Made by a program: the position numbers and the translations under genes
The notes under the pieces: model-generated
What the model saw: the letters and a program-made list of their open reading frames with translations, nothing else
What the model was told of the DNA's origin: nothing
Database searches by the model: none
Assembly: GCA_039519185.1 (NCBI GenBank)
Contig: CM076847.1
Location: forward strand, 64,245,521 to 64,309,520
Origin: Astragalus membranaceus
Taxonomy: Eukaryota > Streptophyta > Magnoliopsida > Fabales > Fabaceae
Direction: 5' to 3'
DNA: 64,000 bases
In this document: positions 1 through 10,224 of the stretch, piece after piece
Layout: each line of letters starts with the position of its first letter
Position numbering within the stretch: position 1 is the first letter of the stretch

Positions 1-3000
1 GACTGGTTTGAATTTGATGAAATTCAAGCTCTTCTTCTCGCTCATGAGCATCGCGTTGACAAACAAAAACTAGTTGAAGAAACTGCATCGCTTAATCTTA
101 CACAAGCATCGCCTGCGTCTCATGCTTCGTCGGCACAGGTTCACGTAACTGCCTCTGGTTCCGATGAAGCTTCTGGTACGACGCAACCTGCTCCTACTCA
201 ACAATTCTCTAATGACAGTACTCGTGGTGGCTATGGAGGATCGTGTGGTGGTCGCGGTGGACGTCGTGGTGGCAGAAACGGTGGCCGGAGTAATGTGCAG
301 TGTCAGGTTTGTTTCAAAACTGGTCACGACGCCTCTGTATGCTGGCACAGGTATAATTCTTCCTTTGTTCCTCAATTTCCTATGCCTGCTGCTAATTTTG
401 GACAAACTAGTGCTTATCCTAGACCTGCACCACCACCAACACCTTATGTTTGGCCAGCACCTCCACCACAACCTCAACCACAAGCCTATTACACCTTTGC
501 TGCACCACCTCAGTTTTATCCAACATCTCAAGCCTATCCTCAACCACAAGCCTACCTCACCAACATACCTCAACCACAGCTATATCTAACCAATGCTAGT
601 CAGGTACCTCAACCTAACTGGTCTGGAGATTCTGCAGCAACTATGCACGCTGGTCCTAACCCTCCACCAGCACCCTCAGCTACTGGAATAGAGCAAGTTT
701 TCCTCGGCAATGGCCAAGGTTTGCCTGTCAAGTCTATTTACTCTGTTTCCTTTAAGTCTCCTTTACAACCTGATGTTGTGTTGCATCTTAAGAATGTTCT
801 CTATGTACCTTCTCTCACTAAACAACTTCTTAGTGTTGGTCAATTTTCTGCTGATAACAATGTGTATTTCTTATTCTTTCCAACTTACTGTGTTGCTAAA
901 TCTCAGGTCACACATAAAGCTTTACTTCAAGGTTTTCGTGGTCGTGATGGTCTCTATACTTTTGACAACTTGCTGTCAGTCTCCCAGTCTCAAGACAAGT
1001 CTACTTTACCATCTATTTTCTCAGTTTCATGTATCCCTCCTCCCTCTATAAACACTGTAAACTCACACACTTCCACCAATTTTACTCTTTGGCATAATAG
1101 ACTAGGGCATCCTAGCTATGCTACCTTACAAAATGTACTACAACAGTGTAATGTTACAATTCCTTCAAGAAATAAAATTGACTTTTGTGTATCATGTTGT
1201 ATGGGCAAGTCTCATAGACTCCCTTCCCAACTCTCTGATTCTGTATATTCTGCACCATTAGAGCTAGTTTTCTGTGACTTGTGGGGTCCAGCCCCCATGG
1301 ATTCTTCTATGGGATATAAATATTACCTTTCCTTTATTGATGCTCACAGCAGGTATACATGGATCTATTTCTTGAAAAACAAATCTGAAACTCTAACCTT
1401 GTTCAAACAGTTCAAAGCTATGGCTGAGTTGCAACTAAACACACCTATTAAAGCTATCCAATCTGATTGGGGTGGTGAGTTTCGCCCATTCAAACAATTC
1501 CTTTCTGATCTTGGCATTGTTCATCGTATTATTTGCCCACACACTCACCATCAAAATGGAGTAGTAGAGAGAAAGCATAGGCACATTGTTGAAATGGGCC
1601 TCTCTCTACTCTCTCAAGCCTCTCTGCCCATCTCTTACTGGGATCATGCATTCCATACAGCTGTATATCTCATAAACCGATTACCTGCTGCTCATAACCC
1701 TGCTATTCCCTTACAAACACTTTTCCACAAACAACCTGATTTTTCCTTTCTCAAAACCTTTGGATGTGCCTGCTATCCACTGCTTAGACCATATAATAAT
1801 CACAAACTGCAATTCAGGTCTTCAGAGTGTCTTTTCCTTGGTTATTCTTCCTCACATAAATGTTACAAATGTCTCCATGTGTCTTCTGGTCGGTTGTTTG
1901 TGTCCAAAGATGTTCTATTTGATGAACATAAATTTCCTTATCAATATATGTCAACCTCAGTGGCTACACACTCCTCTATTCCTACATCATCCTCCACTAT
2001 ACCTCTTGGTATTATTTCCACACCTAGAACAGCTGCTGTCTCACCAGTTGCAACACCACTTTCACCAGCAAATAACACTGTCTCTCATCCTACTACATCT
2101 GTCCAATCATCCAATACAGCTTTAACTCACCCTCCCTCATCACCTAGCCTTTCCTTACCATCCACAGCCTCAAGTACTATTGATCCTAACTCACCCTCAC
2201 CCTCTCCTCCTCACAACACTCACCCAATGTTGACTAGATCCAAAACTGGCCACTCTCAACCTAGACAGTTCCCTACCCTTCTTCTCACCACTATTGAGCC
2301 CTCAAATGTTCATCAAGCTCTAGCTAGTCCACCTTGGCATCAGGCTATGGAAACTGAGTTACAAGCCTTGAAGAATAATGAGACTTGGTCTCTAGTGCCG
2401 CTTCCTCGGGGTAAGACTGCAGTTGGATGCAAATGGGTTTTTAGACTTAAAGAGAATCCTGATGGTAGCATCAACAAGTATAAAGCACGTTTGGTTGCTA
2501 AAGGGTATCTCCAAAAGTTTGGAGCTGATTACACAGACACGTTCTCACCTGTTGTAAAGCCTGTGACAGTGAGAACTGTGCTCACCCTTGCCTTGACAAA
2601 TCAGTGGCCCTTGAAACAAATAGATGTGAATAATGCCTTCTTGAATGGCATTCTCAAAGAGGATGTGTATATGAGTCAACCTCCAGGATTTGAAGTGGAA
2701 GACAAGTCTCTGGTATGTAAATTACACAAGGCAATCTATGGCCTAAAACAGGCCCCTCGGGCTTGGTATGAGCAGCTAACTAAGACACTTCTCAGTTTTG
2801 GTTTTAAACAGAGTAAATGTGATCCTTCTCTCCTAGTGTTCACTGGTTCAGGTCACTGTGTGTATATGTTGGTGTATGTTGATGACATTGTTCTCACCGG
2901 TTCATCTCTTACACTAATTCAACAAGTGCTCACTAAATTGAATGCTGTCTTCCCTCTTAAGCAACTTGGTGATTTGGATTACTTTCTAGGAATTGAAGTC

Positions 3001-3081
3001 AAGAGGCTGTCCCCTAGCACAATTCAGTTGACTCAAGGCAAGTACATACGTGAATTGTTGAGTAAGGCTGATATTGGGTAA
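1..3081 (+). CDS. copia gag-pol polyprotein (partial): gag C-terminus, protease remnant, integrase, RT
   Basis: The frame is open from base 1, so the true start lies outside the window. A CCHC knuckle (CX2CX4HX4C) begins near 301 after a Gly/Arg-rich tract. A Pro/Gln-rich linker follows. The protease signature normally read as D-S-G-A is here D-S-A-A near 633, and the domain looks shortened, so protease is probably dead. The integrase has the HHCC zinc site around 1090-1200 and a D-D-E triad at about 1276, 1465 and 1567. RT carries YVDD at about 2875-2886. The frame ends at a stop at 3079-3081, where a one-base shift moves the reading to the frame that continues from 3074. Such a polyprotein would copy and integrate the element's RNA. 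Confidence 0.9.
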   Translation, partial: DWFEFDEIQALLLAHEHRVDKQKLVEETASLNLTQASPASHASSAQVHVTASGSDEASGTTQPAPTQQFSNDSTRGGYGGSCGGRGGRRGGRNGGRSNVQCQVCFKTGHDASVCWHRYNSSFVPQFPMPAANFGQTSAYPRPAPPPTPYVWPAPPPQPQPQAYYTFAAPPQFYPTSQAYPQPQAYLTNIPQPQLYLTNASQVPQPNWSGDSAATMHAGPNPPPAPSATGIEQVFLGNGQGLPVKSIYSVSFKSPLQPDVVLHLKNVLYVPSLTKQLLSVGQFSADNNVYFLFFPTYCVAKSQVTHKALLQGFRGRDGLYTFDNLLSVSQSQDKSTLPSIFSVSCIPPPSINTVNSHTSTNFTLWHNRLGHPSYATLQNVLQQCNVTIPSRNKIDFCVSCCMGKSHRLPSQLSDSVYSAPLELVFCDLWGPAPMDSSMGYKYYLSFIDAHSRYTWIYFLKNKSETLTLFKQFKAMAELQLNTPIKAIQSDWGGEFRPFKQFLSDLGIVHRIICPHTHHQNGVVERKHRHIVEMGLSLLSQASLPISYWDHAFHTAVYLINRLPAAHNPAIPLQTLFHKQPDFSFLKTFGCACYPLLRPYNNHKLQFRSSECLFLGYSSSHKCYKCLHVSSGRLFVSKDVLFDEHKFPYQYMSTSVATHSSIPTSSSTIPLGIISTPRTAAVSPVATPLSPANNTVSHPTTSVQSSNTALTHPPSSPSLSLPSTASSTIDPNSPSPSPPHNTHPMLTRSKTGHSQPRQFPTLLLTTIEPSNVHQALASPPWHQAMETELQALKNNETWSLVPLPRGKTAVGCKWVFRLKENPDGSINKYKARLVAKGYLQKFGADYTDTFSPVVKPVTVRTVLTLALTNQWPLKQIDVNNAFLNGILKEDVYMSQPPGFEVEDKSLVCKLHKAIYGLKQAPRAWYEQLTKTLLSFGFKQSKCDPSLLVFTGSGHCVYMLVYVDDIVLTGSSLTLIQQVLTKLNAVFPLKQLGDLDYFLGIEVKRLSPSTIQLTQGKYIRELLSKADIG

Positions 3082-3868
3082 TGCAAAGGGTATTTCTACC
3101 CCTCTGCCAGCAAACACTAAGCTGTCTAGACATGGGGCTGACTATTTTGCTGATCCTGCACTCTATAGAAGTATTGTTGGTGCTCTACAATATGTAACTA
3201 TAACACGGCCAGAACTGGGATATGCTGTAAACAAGGTCTGCCATTTCATGTCTCAGCCCTTGATATCTCATTGGACTGCTGTGAAACGAATACTTAGGTA
3301 TCTTAAGGGATCGGTTGACCTTGGTATTACTTTTAGAGCAGCTTCATCCACCTCTCCCTTGTGTATAAGAGCCTTCTGTGATGCGGATCGGGCGTCTGAT
3401 ATTGATGATAGACGGTCCACTTCAGGTGCATGCATCTATCTAGGGCCAAATCTAATTTCGTGGTGGTCAAAGAAGCAGACATTGGTTGCTAAATCAACAG
3501 CTGAAGCAGAATATAGGAGTCTTGCCCTTGCTGCAGCAGAAGTTTTATGGGTTCAATCTCTCCTCCAAGAGCTTCAAATTGCAGTTCCAGCACCTGTCAT
3601 TTATTGTGATAATCAAAGCACAGTTGCTTTGAGTCACAATCCTATTCTTCACCATAGAACCAAGCATATGGAACTTGATATCTTTTTTGTCCGTGAGAAA
3701 GTTTTAAACAAGTCTCTACTGGTTGAATATGTTCCCTCTCAAGCACAGGTTGCTGACATCCTCACGAAGTCCTTGGCCAAGCTTCTGTTCTGTTCTCTCC
3801 GTGACAAGCTCATGGTGCTACCCACCAATGAGCTTGTGGGGGGAATATTAGAGAGTACGCATAAGTAG
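3074..3868 (+). pseudogene. copia pol C-terminal fragment: end of RT and RNase H (frameshifted from the preceding frame)
   Basis: The translation continues the polyprotein that ends at 3081, in a different frame. It shows the connection segment and the copia RNase H block FCDAD...RRSTSG, followed by SWWSKKQ, AEAEYRSLA and the C-terminal ADILTKSL stretch. The usual DADWA motif reads DADRA. The methionine at 3074 is not a real start. The frame runs 23 bases into the LTR before its stop. It is separated from the main frame by a small indel near 3074, so RNase H would not be made from the same polyprotein. Confidence 0.85.
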
Positions 3869-4072
3869 TTTAGTTAAGGCTACTTAACTTGTAATTAGAT
3901 CTAGAAGTTTCTAAATTCTGTTTACAACTGATTAGATCTAGAAGTTTCTAAATTCTGTTTACAACTGATTAGATCTAAGTATCTCAAGTATAAATACTTG
4001 CTGTAACAGTTCCATATCAATATACAAAATATTCAATTCTGAATCTCAAACTCTCTGGTTTAGATTCTAATA
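3846..4072 (+). repeat. 3' LTR of copia element A (227 bp)
   Basis: The ends are perfect 7-bp inverted repeats, TATTAGA at 3846 and TCTAATA at 4066-4072. A polypurine tract (GTGGGGGGAA) lies immediately upstream. A 51-bp stretch containing TTAGATCTAGAAGTTTCTAA is tandemly duplicated around 3895-3968. A TATA-like TATAAATA lies near 3991. The LTR starts with TA rather than the usual TG, which is probably a mutation of the terminus. Confidence 0.85.
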
Positions 4073-5089
4073 TGGGGTATGGGGACAAGATGACTGGTGT
4101 ATGACTCCATTTTCGGCCATAAAAGAGTTAAAGGATGCCGAAAAATACTCTTTTGCATTATCACTGCGCAAAGTGTGAATAGAATGACCAAATTGGTTTT
4201 TAATCTCCTGAAAGAAATTTTGAAAAACACCCAACAGTTCTGATCTATCCTTAAGTAGGTAGATCTACGTACATCTAGAAAACTCATTAATAAAAGTGAG
4301 AAAATATCTGTGTCCAGCAACTGAAGTGACTCGACTTGGTCCCCATACATCAGAGTGAATGACATCAAAAGGAGAACGGGCTTGTGACTGAGTACTACTA
4401 GGGAAGGAAGATCGGACATGTTTCCCAAGCTGTCAGGATTCACAATCTAAAGACTGGAAGTGAGACAAGTGAGGAACCATAACTCTAAACTTTTTGAGAC
4501 TTGGATGACCTAACCGACGATGAAGAAGACTTGGAGACTCTGTAGTAGAAGTGGAGGCAATTGTAGATGAAGGCTGGAGGTAGTAAAGCCCCTGTGACTC
4601 ATATCCTATACCAATAAACTGCTTCGTACTCCGGTCCTGTATAACAAAATAATCATCATCAAAGGTTATAGAGCATTTCAGACTCCTAGTCAGACGACTA
4701 ACAAATTAAATTAAATTAAATGGACAATTGGGAACAAGAAGAAAATGGTCAAGAGGTAGGGATGAAAGAGGAGTGGCTTCACCAATGCCACTAGCTTTAG
4801 CTTTAGATCCATCGGCAACTGTAATATGATGTGGGGTGTTAGGCTGGGATATTTTGGATAAAAGAGTTGGATTACCAGCCACATGATCGGAAGCTCCAGA
4901 GTCCACAATCCAAGAGCCAACATGCGAGGACTGAGACATACAAACTGTAGAATTACCAGAATGGGCAATTGTTGCCGATGATGAAGACTGGGAAGCCTTA
5001 TACTGCATGTATGCCTTGTACTCCTCATCAGATAGCACATTACTCATCTTTGATGACGACGGGAAACAAAGATCTTGACAGAAACACAC
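4073..5089 (-). pseudogene. copia protease-integrase fragment of element C
   Basis: Minus-strand translation shows WIVDSGASDHVAGNP (intact D-S-G-A protease motif) around 4890-4920, then the GAG-pre-integrase zinc region. The integrase core follows, with its first Asp in HSDVWGPS and second Asp in LRSDNAKEY. It is split by frameshifts and a stop near 4270 and ends where element A starts. The protein would have processed gag-pol and integrated the cDNA. Compared with the same stretch of element B it has no gag domain upstream. Confidence 0.75.
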
Positions 5090-5638
5090 GTAGAACAGGT
5101 ACCTTGACAGAAACAGCGCAGAATAGACCTGAGATTGTGTAAATGGCGTTCAAACAGTACCAAGACAATGACCAATAGTACAAAAACGTTGGAAACAGTG
5201 CTAGACAGTGGGACCCACTCAACACACTGTAGCAAAACAGATAGATTGGCGCGTGACGAGGCGAATGAGACAAACCGCGCGGCGTTTGGACCACCAGAGG
5301 GCGGCGGGTGGGCTTCACGCGCCGGCGAAGCTGTCCTTACTGAAACGGCGCGTGTCTTCTCCGGCGGCGACGAAACTTCGGTGGTAGGCCGGTTTTTAGA
5401 TTCCGAGGGTGATGGTGGGGGTGGTGCACGGAGATTTGGCTTGGTTGATGGATTTCCGGCTTTGTACAGTAAAAAAGAGAGAAAAACAAAGTGGGGCCTG
5501 AACAGGGACTGTGTTTGTTGGCCCGAACGGAGACTGAAAAACGGCCTGAACAGGGACTGAATATTGGCCTGAACAGGGACTGAAAAACGGCTAGGGTTTA
5601 TGCGGAAGGTCTCTCAAGATCGTGAGCTGTGGATACCA
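5090..5638 (-). other. leader and primer binding site of element C with short tandem repeats
   Basis: The primer binding site lies at 5626-5638 (minus strand TGGTATCCACAGC), close to the complement of initiator tRNA-Met used by many copia elements. In the leader, GGCCTGAACAGGGACTG-like units recur four times between about 5492 and 5585. No coding domain is seen. Confidence 0.65.
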
Positions 5639-5732
5639 TGTGAAAATTGGTTTGTATTTCTATGATGTAATTCCAACAATACATGAGGTACCTATATATA
5701 GTGCTAGTATAATCTAAACATTAATTACATAT
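5639..5732 (-). repeat. 5' LTR of element C, left part (continues at 10225-10292)
   Basis: The LTR begins (plus strand) with TGTGAAAAT at 5639 next to the primer binding site. It is interrupted at 5732 by element B and ends with ATTTTAACA at 10284-10292. With one copy of the CATAT duplication removed the LTR is about 157 bp. A TATATATA box lies near 5692-5700. Confidence 0.75.
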
Positions 5733-5964
5733 TGTTAAATAGAGACGAAGAATAGAGAGACGATATTGGTCACGCAGTTCGGCCAATGTTTGCCTACGTC
5801 TGCGACTACAGAGCAGTTGTAGTTCCGTCTTATTAACTGTATATGTTGTTATGTAAAGAGTACAAGCACTAATGAGTTTAAATAGGCTATACTATATGAA
5901 AACCTAACGGGTCTGGGCCGAATACACATATAAATAAAACTACTATTTACACCACATCTCAACA
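5733..5964 (-). repeat. 3' LTR of element B
   Basis: Plus-strand ends are TGTTAAAT and CTCAACA. It is nearly identical to 9993-10224. The purine tract at 5965-5975 (minus strand TTGAGGGGGAG) marks it as the 3' copy. Confidence 0.95.
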
Positions 5965-5971
5965 CTCCCCC

Positions 5972-6526
5972 TCAAGCTGGAGCGTATAGATTGTAGGCAT
6001 CCAGCTTGTCACATATGTAAGTTATCCTTGGTTCTCGAAGAGCTTTTGTGAAGATGTCTGCCAATTGATCATTAGAACCAACAAATGAAGTAGCAATGGC
6101 GCCGGACACAATCTTCTCACGAACAAAGTGACAATCAACTTCAATGTGTTTGGTTCGCTCATGAAAGACTGGATTAGACGCAATATGTAGGGCTGCTTGA
6201 TTATCACAGATGAGACTCATAGTGCCTATTTTACAAAAACGCAACTCTTGGAGAAGATGTTTTAGCCACGTGAGCTCCTGAGTGGTAAGCGCCATAGCTC
6301 GATATTCAGCCTCAGCACTGGATCTGGCAACAACATTTTGCTTTTTACTTTCCCATGAAATTAGATTTCCACCAATAAGAACACAATACCCAGATGTGGA
6401 CCTTCTATCAATGGGGCATCCAGCCCAATCAGCGTCTGTGTAAGCAACAACATCTGAATTACCTCTATCAGTGTAAACAAGCCCTTTTCCAGGAGCTCCT
6501 TTGATGTACCTCAGGATTCTAACCAT
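5972..6526 (-). pseudogene. copia RNase H domain of element B
   Basis: The minus-strand translation has YTDADWAGCPIDRRSTSG, ISWESKKQ, RSSAEAEYRAMA and the C-terminal ADIFTKAL motif, so the RNase H domain itself looks complete. It is joined by a frame change to the upstream pol piece. It would degrade RNA in the RNA-DNA hybrid during reverse transcription. The reading frame runs almost to the polypurine tract, as expected for the pol C-terminus. Confidence 0.85.
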
Positions 6527-7202
6527 AGCATCCCAATGACTGTCGCAAGGGGAATTGACTCACCACACTAACAGCATACGAAATATCTGGCCTTGTCATT
6601 GTCAAGTAATTCAGCTTCCCAACTAGTCTCCTATACCTTCCTGGATCTGAAAAGGACTCCACCTGATCCGGTAGGATCTTGACATTAGGATCCATAGGTG
6701 AGAAAGTATCACTGTAATCAAGGCCAAAAACCTGAGTATAGCCCTTAGCAACGAGGCGTGCTTTCAGACGATCAATACTCTCGTCTGGACCAACTTTGAC
6801 AGTATATACCCAACGACACCCAACAATAGATTTACCAGGAGGAGGCGGCACAAGAGTCCATGTCCGGTTAGATTCTAAGGCCGTCATCTCATCAATCATA
6901 GCTTGTCTCCAACCTGAATGAGAAAGAGCTTCCTGCGTGGACTTAGGAATGGTGATGGAAGAAATAGCAGAGACAAATGTATAATGCGAAGGTGATAAGC
7001 GGTGATAGCTGAGGAAATTATAAATAGGATGAGGGTTACAGGTGGAACGTGTACCTTTACGCACTGCAATAGGAGGGTCTTCTGACTCGGGAGGCGGATC
7101 CGGAGTAGAAGAGGGAACCGGGGCAGGAGATGAGTCACTAGGATCTTCGGTAGCAGGTGGGTCGACAGGAGGGAGATGAGCACAACGTTGATAAGTTTGC
7201 AA
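6519..7202 (-). pseudogene. copia RT remnant of element B with deleted catalytic core
   Basis: The product starts with a Pro/Ser-rich linker, then the RT N-terminal block (WTLVPPPPGKSIVGCRWVY, KARLVAKGYTQ, DYSDTFSPM). It then jumps directly to a segment from after the polymerase core (DPNVKILPDQVE...YRRLVGKLNYLTMTRPDISYAV). The palm region with the YVDD/YADD catalytic motif is absent. The join lies near 6697. The protein cannot polymerise DNA. Confidence 0.85.
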
Positions 7203-7222
7203 GGGGGGGAGGACTAGAAGGA

Positions 7223-7660
7223 CTAGGAATTTCCGTAGGAGAGGGGTGATCTATGGTCAATGATGGGTGGGAGAGGAACTACCGGGACAAGGTTAGGAAT
7301 AGGTAAAACTTGAGAGACAGACTCAGACTCAATGGGAGATGCAAAGAATGGAGCATCCTCAAAGAAGGTGACATCAGCAGACATGTAGAAGCGATGTGTG
7401 GAGAGACAGTAGCATCGATATCCTTTTTGAACTCTTGAATAGCCAAGGAAGACACACTTAACTGCACGAGCAGACAATTTATCAAGTCCCGGAGTAAGAT
7501 CATGAATAAAACAAGTGGATCTAAAGACTCGAGGAGAGATACGGAACAAGGGCTCATCGGGAAACAATATGGAATGAGGAACCCTATTCTGGATAGCAGA
7601 GGATGGCATTCTATTAATCAAGTGCCCTGCAGTGAGGACAGCATCCCCCCAAAACTTCAA
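7223..7660 (-). pseudogene. copia integrase C-terminal region of element B
   Basis: The translation contains the typical post-catalytic copia integrase stretch (KFWGDAVLTAGHLINRMPS, then CVFLGYSRVQKGYRCY). It follows the frame ending at 7736 after a short gap and is out of frame with the RT piece at 7202. Confidence 0.8.
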
Positions 7661-7735
7661 AGGAACATTAGCATGAATAAGTAAGGTGCGTGCTGTTTCA
7701 ATTATATGACGGTTTTTACGTTGAGCAATCCCATT

Positions 7736-8620
7736 TTATTGTGGGGTATGGGGACAAGATGATTGATGTATGACGCCATTTTCAACCATAAAAGAATTAA
7801 ATGATGTAGAAAAATATTCTTTCGCATTATCACTGCGTAAAGTGCGAATAGAACAACCAAATTGAATTTTGATTTCCTTAAAGAAATTTTGAAAAACACC
7901 AAGAAGTTCAGATCTATCCTTAAGTAGGTAGATCCACGTACATCTAGAAAATTCATCAATAAAAGTGACAAAATATCTATGTCCTACAACTGAAGTGACT
8001 CGACTCGGTCCCCATACATCTGAGTGAAGAACATTAAAAGGAGAACGAGCTTGAGACTGAGTCCTGCTAGGGAAGGAAGAGCGAACATGTTTCCCAAGCT
8101 GACAAGACTCACAATCTAATGACTGCAGATGAGACAAATGAGGAACCATAACTTTGAACTTCTTGAGACTTGGATGACCTAACCGACGATGAAGAAGACT
8201 GGGGGACTCTGTAGTAGAAGTGGAGGCAATTGTAGATGAAGGATGGATGGGCTGGAGGTAGTAAAGTCCATGTGACTCATATCCTGTACCAATCGTCCGC
8301 TTCGTACTCCGGTCCTGTATAACAAAATAATCATCATCAAAAGTTACAGAACATTTTAGGCTTCGAGTCAGACGACTAACTGAAATTAAATTAAATGGGC
8401 AATTGGGAACAAGAAGAACATTGTCAAGGGGTAAGGATGGAAGATGAGTGGCTTTACCAATGCCACTAGCTTTAACTTTTGATCCGTCGGCAACGGTAAT
8501 ATAATCTGGGGTGTTAGGTTGGGATATTTTGGATAAAAGAGATGGATTACCAGCCACGCAATCGGAAGCTCCAGTGTCCATAATCCAGGAGTCAATAGGT
8601 GATGATTGAGAGAAAGACTG
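7736..8620 (-). pseudogene. copia protease and integrase core of element B
   Basis: Protease shows WIMDTGASDCVAG near 8570-8590 with an intact D-T-G-A. Integrase shows the HHCC region (RRLGHPS...CESCQLGK) and two catalytic Asp residues in HSDVWGPS and LRSDNAKEY. The frame ends at a TAA at 7736-7738 within the motif that normally leads to the catalytic Glu. Just beyond it, at 7721-7723, the codon for that Glu reads Gln. Both changes predict a dead integrase. Confidence 0.85.
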
Positions 8621-9605
8621 TAGAATTACCACAATGAGCAACTGTTGCTGATGAAGCCTGGGAAGTCTTATACTGCAGGAATGCCTTATACTCCTCATCA
8701 GAAAGAACATTTTGTTTAGTGCTTCTCTGTTCAGAATCATTAACCTGAGTCACATTTGCTGGTTTCTCTGGAAAGCCATGAAGGGAATAACACTTGTCTT
8801 CAGTATGACCAAGTTTCTTACAATAAGTGCACTGAGGACGTCCTCCGACACGACCTCCTCGACCACCCCCACGACCACGACCGCGTCCCCCACGACCTGC
8901 AAAATTAGAAACAAGAGCAGAAGATTCTATGTTAGTCTGAGATCCATTCCCTCCAGTTCCTTCCAATCCAGGAAGTCGTATGAGACGCCTGATAAGATCC
9001 TCTGTTGAGGGAATGTCTGATGCAGAAAGAATGTTGCTCCGTACTGACTCATACTTTTGATGGAGACCATGAAGAACATAGATCATACACACATTATCTA
9101 GTTTTTCAAGTATCTTCTTCGGGTCATTGTCGGTCACAAGGAGCTTGAACTCATTTGCTGCTGACTGAGCTTTATTAGCATATGTCATGATGTTATCTTC
9201 TGCCATCTGAAGGGTAGCTAAATTATGAATAAAACCATAGAGACGCTGGATATCATTAGAATAAACATTCTTAGCCTTCTGCCAAATATCATAACAAGTG
9301 GTGTATGAACGATAATGGACCAGCAATGAGGGTTCAATGGATTGCCACAAAAGAGAGACCAATTGACAATCTGCTTGTTCCCAATCTTCAGGCAAATCCT
9401 TGCCAATATCTGTAGAATTCTTAGTGAGGTGATCTAAAAGCCTTTGTCCCATAAACCACATTTTGACAGAGGCAGACCAATTCAAATAATTATCACCATT
9501 GAGTTTCTCCGTTGTTATAGAGGGATTGCCGGAGAAAGCATAAGACACGAGACTCTTACCTGTCGATTCAGATTTGTTTTTGTCATTTTCTGAAGTTGAA
9601 CTCAT
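8592..9605 (-). CDS. copia gag of element B (UBN2 family, CCHC knuckle)
   Basis: The likely start is the methionine at 9605 (MSSTSEND). The product has a UBN2-type gag domain (YLNWSASVKMWFMGQ..., IWQKAKNVYS...). A Gly/Arg-rich tract and one CCHC knuckle CTYCKKLGHTEDKC follow near 8800-8840. Gag would form the virus-like particle and bind element RNA. The frame shifts near 8615, so the last residues are aberrant and protease is read in another frame. This domain is nearly intact in an otherwise defective element, so the element could still supply or use particles. Confidence 0.85.
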   Translation of the reverse strand: MSSTSENDKNKSESTGKSLVSYAFSGNPSITTEKLNGDNYLNWSASVKMWFMGQRLLDHLTKNSTDIGKDLPEDWEQADCQLVSLLWQSIEPSLLVHYRSYTTCYDIWQKAKNVYSNDIQRLYGFIHNLATLQMAEDNIMTYANKAQSAANEFKLLVTDNDPKKILEKLDNVCMIYVLHGLHQKYESVRSNILSASDIPSTEDLIRRLIRLPGLEGTGGNGSQTNIESSALVSNFAGRGGRGRGRGGGRGGRVGGRPQCTYCKKLGHTEDKCYSLHGFPEKPANVTQVNDSEQRSTKQNVLSDEEYKAFLQYKTSQASSATVAHCGNSTVFLSIITY

Positions 9606-9992
9606 CTTTGACAATAATGGGAAGGCTGACCACAATCAGAGAGGAGCAGTAGAAAGGCGTGGTATGGAATGAACAGTAACGGCGTACGGTTAGCGGCGCG
9701 AGAATGAAAAGCGGCTGCCGGACGGATGAACAGCGACGCCCGTACGGAATGAACGGTAACGTCCGTACGGATAAACAATAACGTCCGTACGGATAAACAA
9801 TAACGTCCGTACGGGCGAACAGTGACGTCGTACGGCTGAACCGTGGCGTCCGTACGGGTGAAAGGGGCTGTATGACTCTCGTAGCACCTAGGGCCGTTGA
9901 GGATGAACAATCAACGGGACAGCTAGGGTTCAATAGCGTGACGGCGCGACGGCTAGGTTTTCAGGCCCAATGATCATAGGCTTTTGATACCA
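9606..9992 (-). other. leader of element B with CGTACGG repeats, and primer binding site
   Basis: The primer binding site is at 9979-9992 (minus strand TGGTATCAAAAGCC, initiator tRNA-Met type). About eight copies of a GTCCGTACGGATAAACAAT-like unit of roughly 20-24 bp lie between 9675 and 9865, each centred on CGTACG. Confidence 0.75.
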
Positions 9993-10224
9993 TGTTAAAT
10001 AGAGACGAAGAATAGAGAGACGATATTGGTCACGCAGTTCGGCCAATGTTTGCCTACGTCTGCGACTACAGAGCAGCTGTAGTTCCGTCTTATTAACTGT
10101 ATATGTTGTTATGTAAAGAGTACAATCACTAATGAGTTTAAATAGGCTATACTATATGAAAACCTAACGGGCCTGGGCCGAATACACATATAAATAAAAC
10201 TACTATTTACACCACATCTCAACA
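9993..10224 (-). repeat. 5' LTR of element B
   Basis: 232 bp, nearly identical to 5733-5964 (three differences seen by eye). It lies next to the primer binding site and is followed by the CATAT duplication at 10225-10229. Confidence 0.95.

Larger units (their letters stand above)
1..4072 (+). mobile_element. Ty1/copia retrotransposon A, 5' part outside the window
   Basis: The gag end, protease remnant, integrase, reverse transcriptase and RNase H follow one another in copia order. They end in a G-rich purine tract directly before a short LTR (3846-4072). Sequence resumes at 4073 inside the integrase region of another copia element on the opposite strand, so A was inserted into element C. The 5' LTR and target duplication partner lie left of the window. 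The short LTR and gag style would fit the Ale/Retrofit lineage, but that is only a guess. One frameshift near 3074 and a changed protease motif make this copy defective. Confidence 0.9.
4073..5732 (-). mobile_element. copia element C fragment (5' half, gag-less), split by elements A and B
   Basis: Reading on the minus strand, this segment has part of a 5' LTR (from 5639 to the right), a tRNA-iMet type primer binding site, a leader, the last residues of gag, protease, and integrase up to 4073, where element A interrupts it. It is close kin of element B: the integrase and protease translate to near-identical proteins. Almost all of gag (UBN2 domain and CCHC knuckle) is missing. The initiation region runs straight into the SDEEYKA segment that lies near the end of gag in B. 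The LTR resumes at 10225 after element B. Confidence 0.85.
5733..10224 (-). mobile_element. complete copia element B, 4492 bp, non-autonomous
   Basis: Two 232-bp LTRs (5733-5964 and 9993-10224) differ at about three positions, and the element is flanked by a perfect 5-bp duplication CATAT (5728-5732 and 10225-10229). The primer binding site is at 9979-9992 and the polypurine tract at 5965-5975, which fixes the minus orientation. Internal genes read gag, protease, integrase, RT start, RNase H. The RT catalytic core is deleted, integrase has a stop and a changed catalytic Glu, and there are several frameshifts. The near-identical LTRs point to a recent insertion, presumably mobilised in trans. 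Confidence 0.95.
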
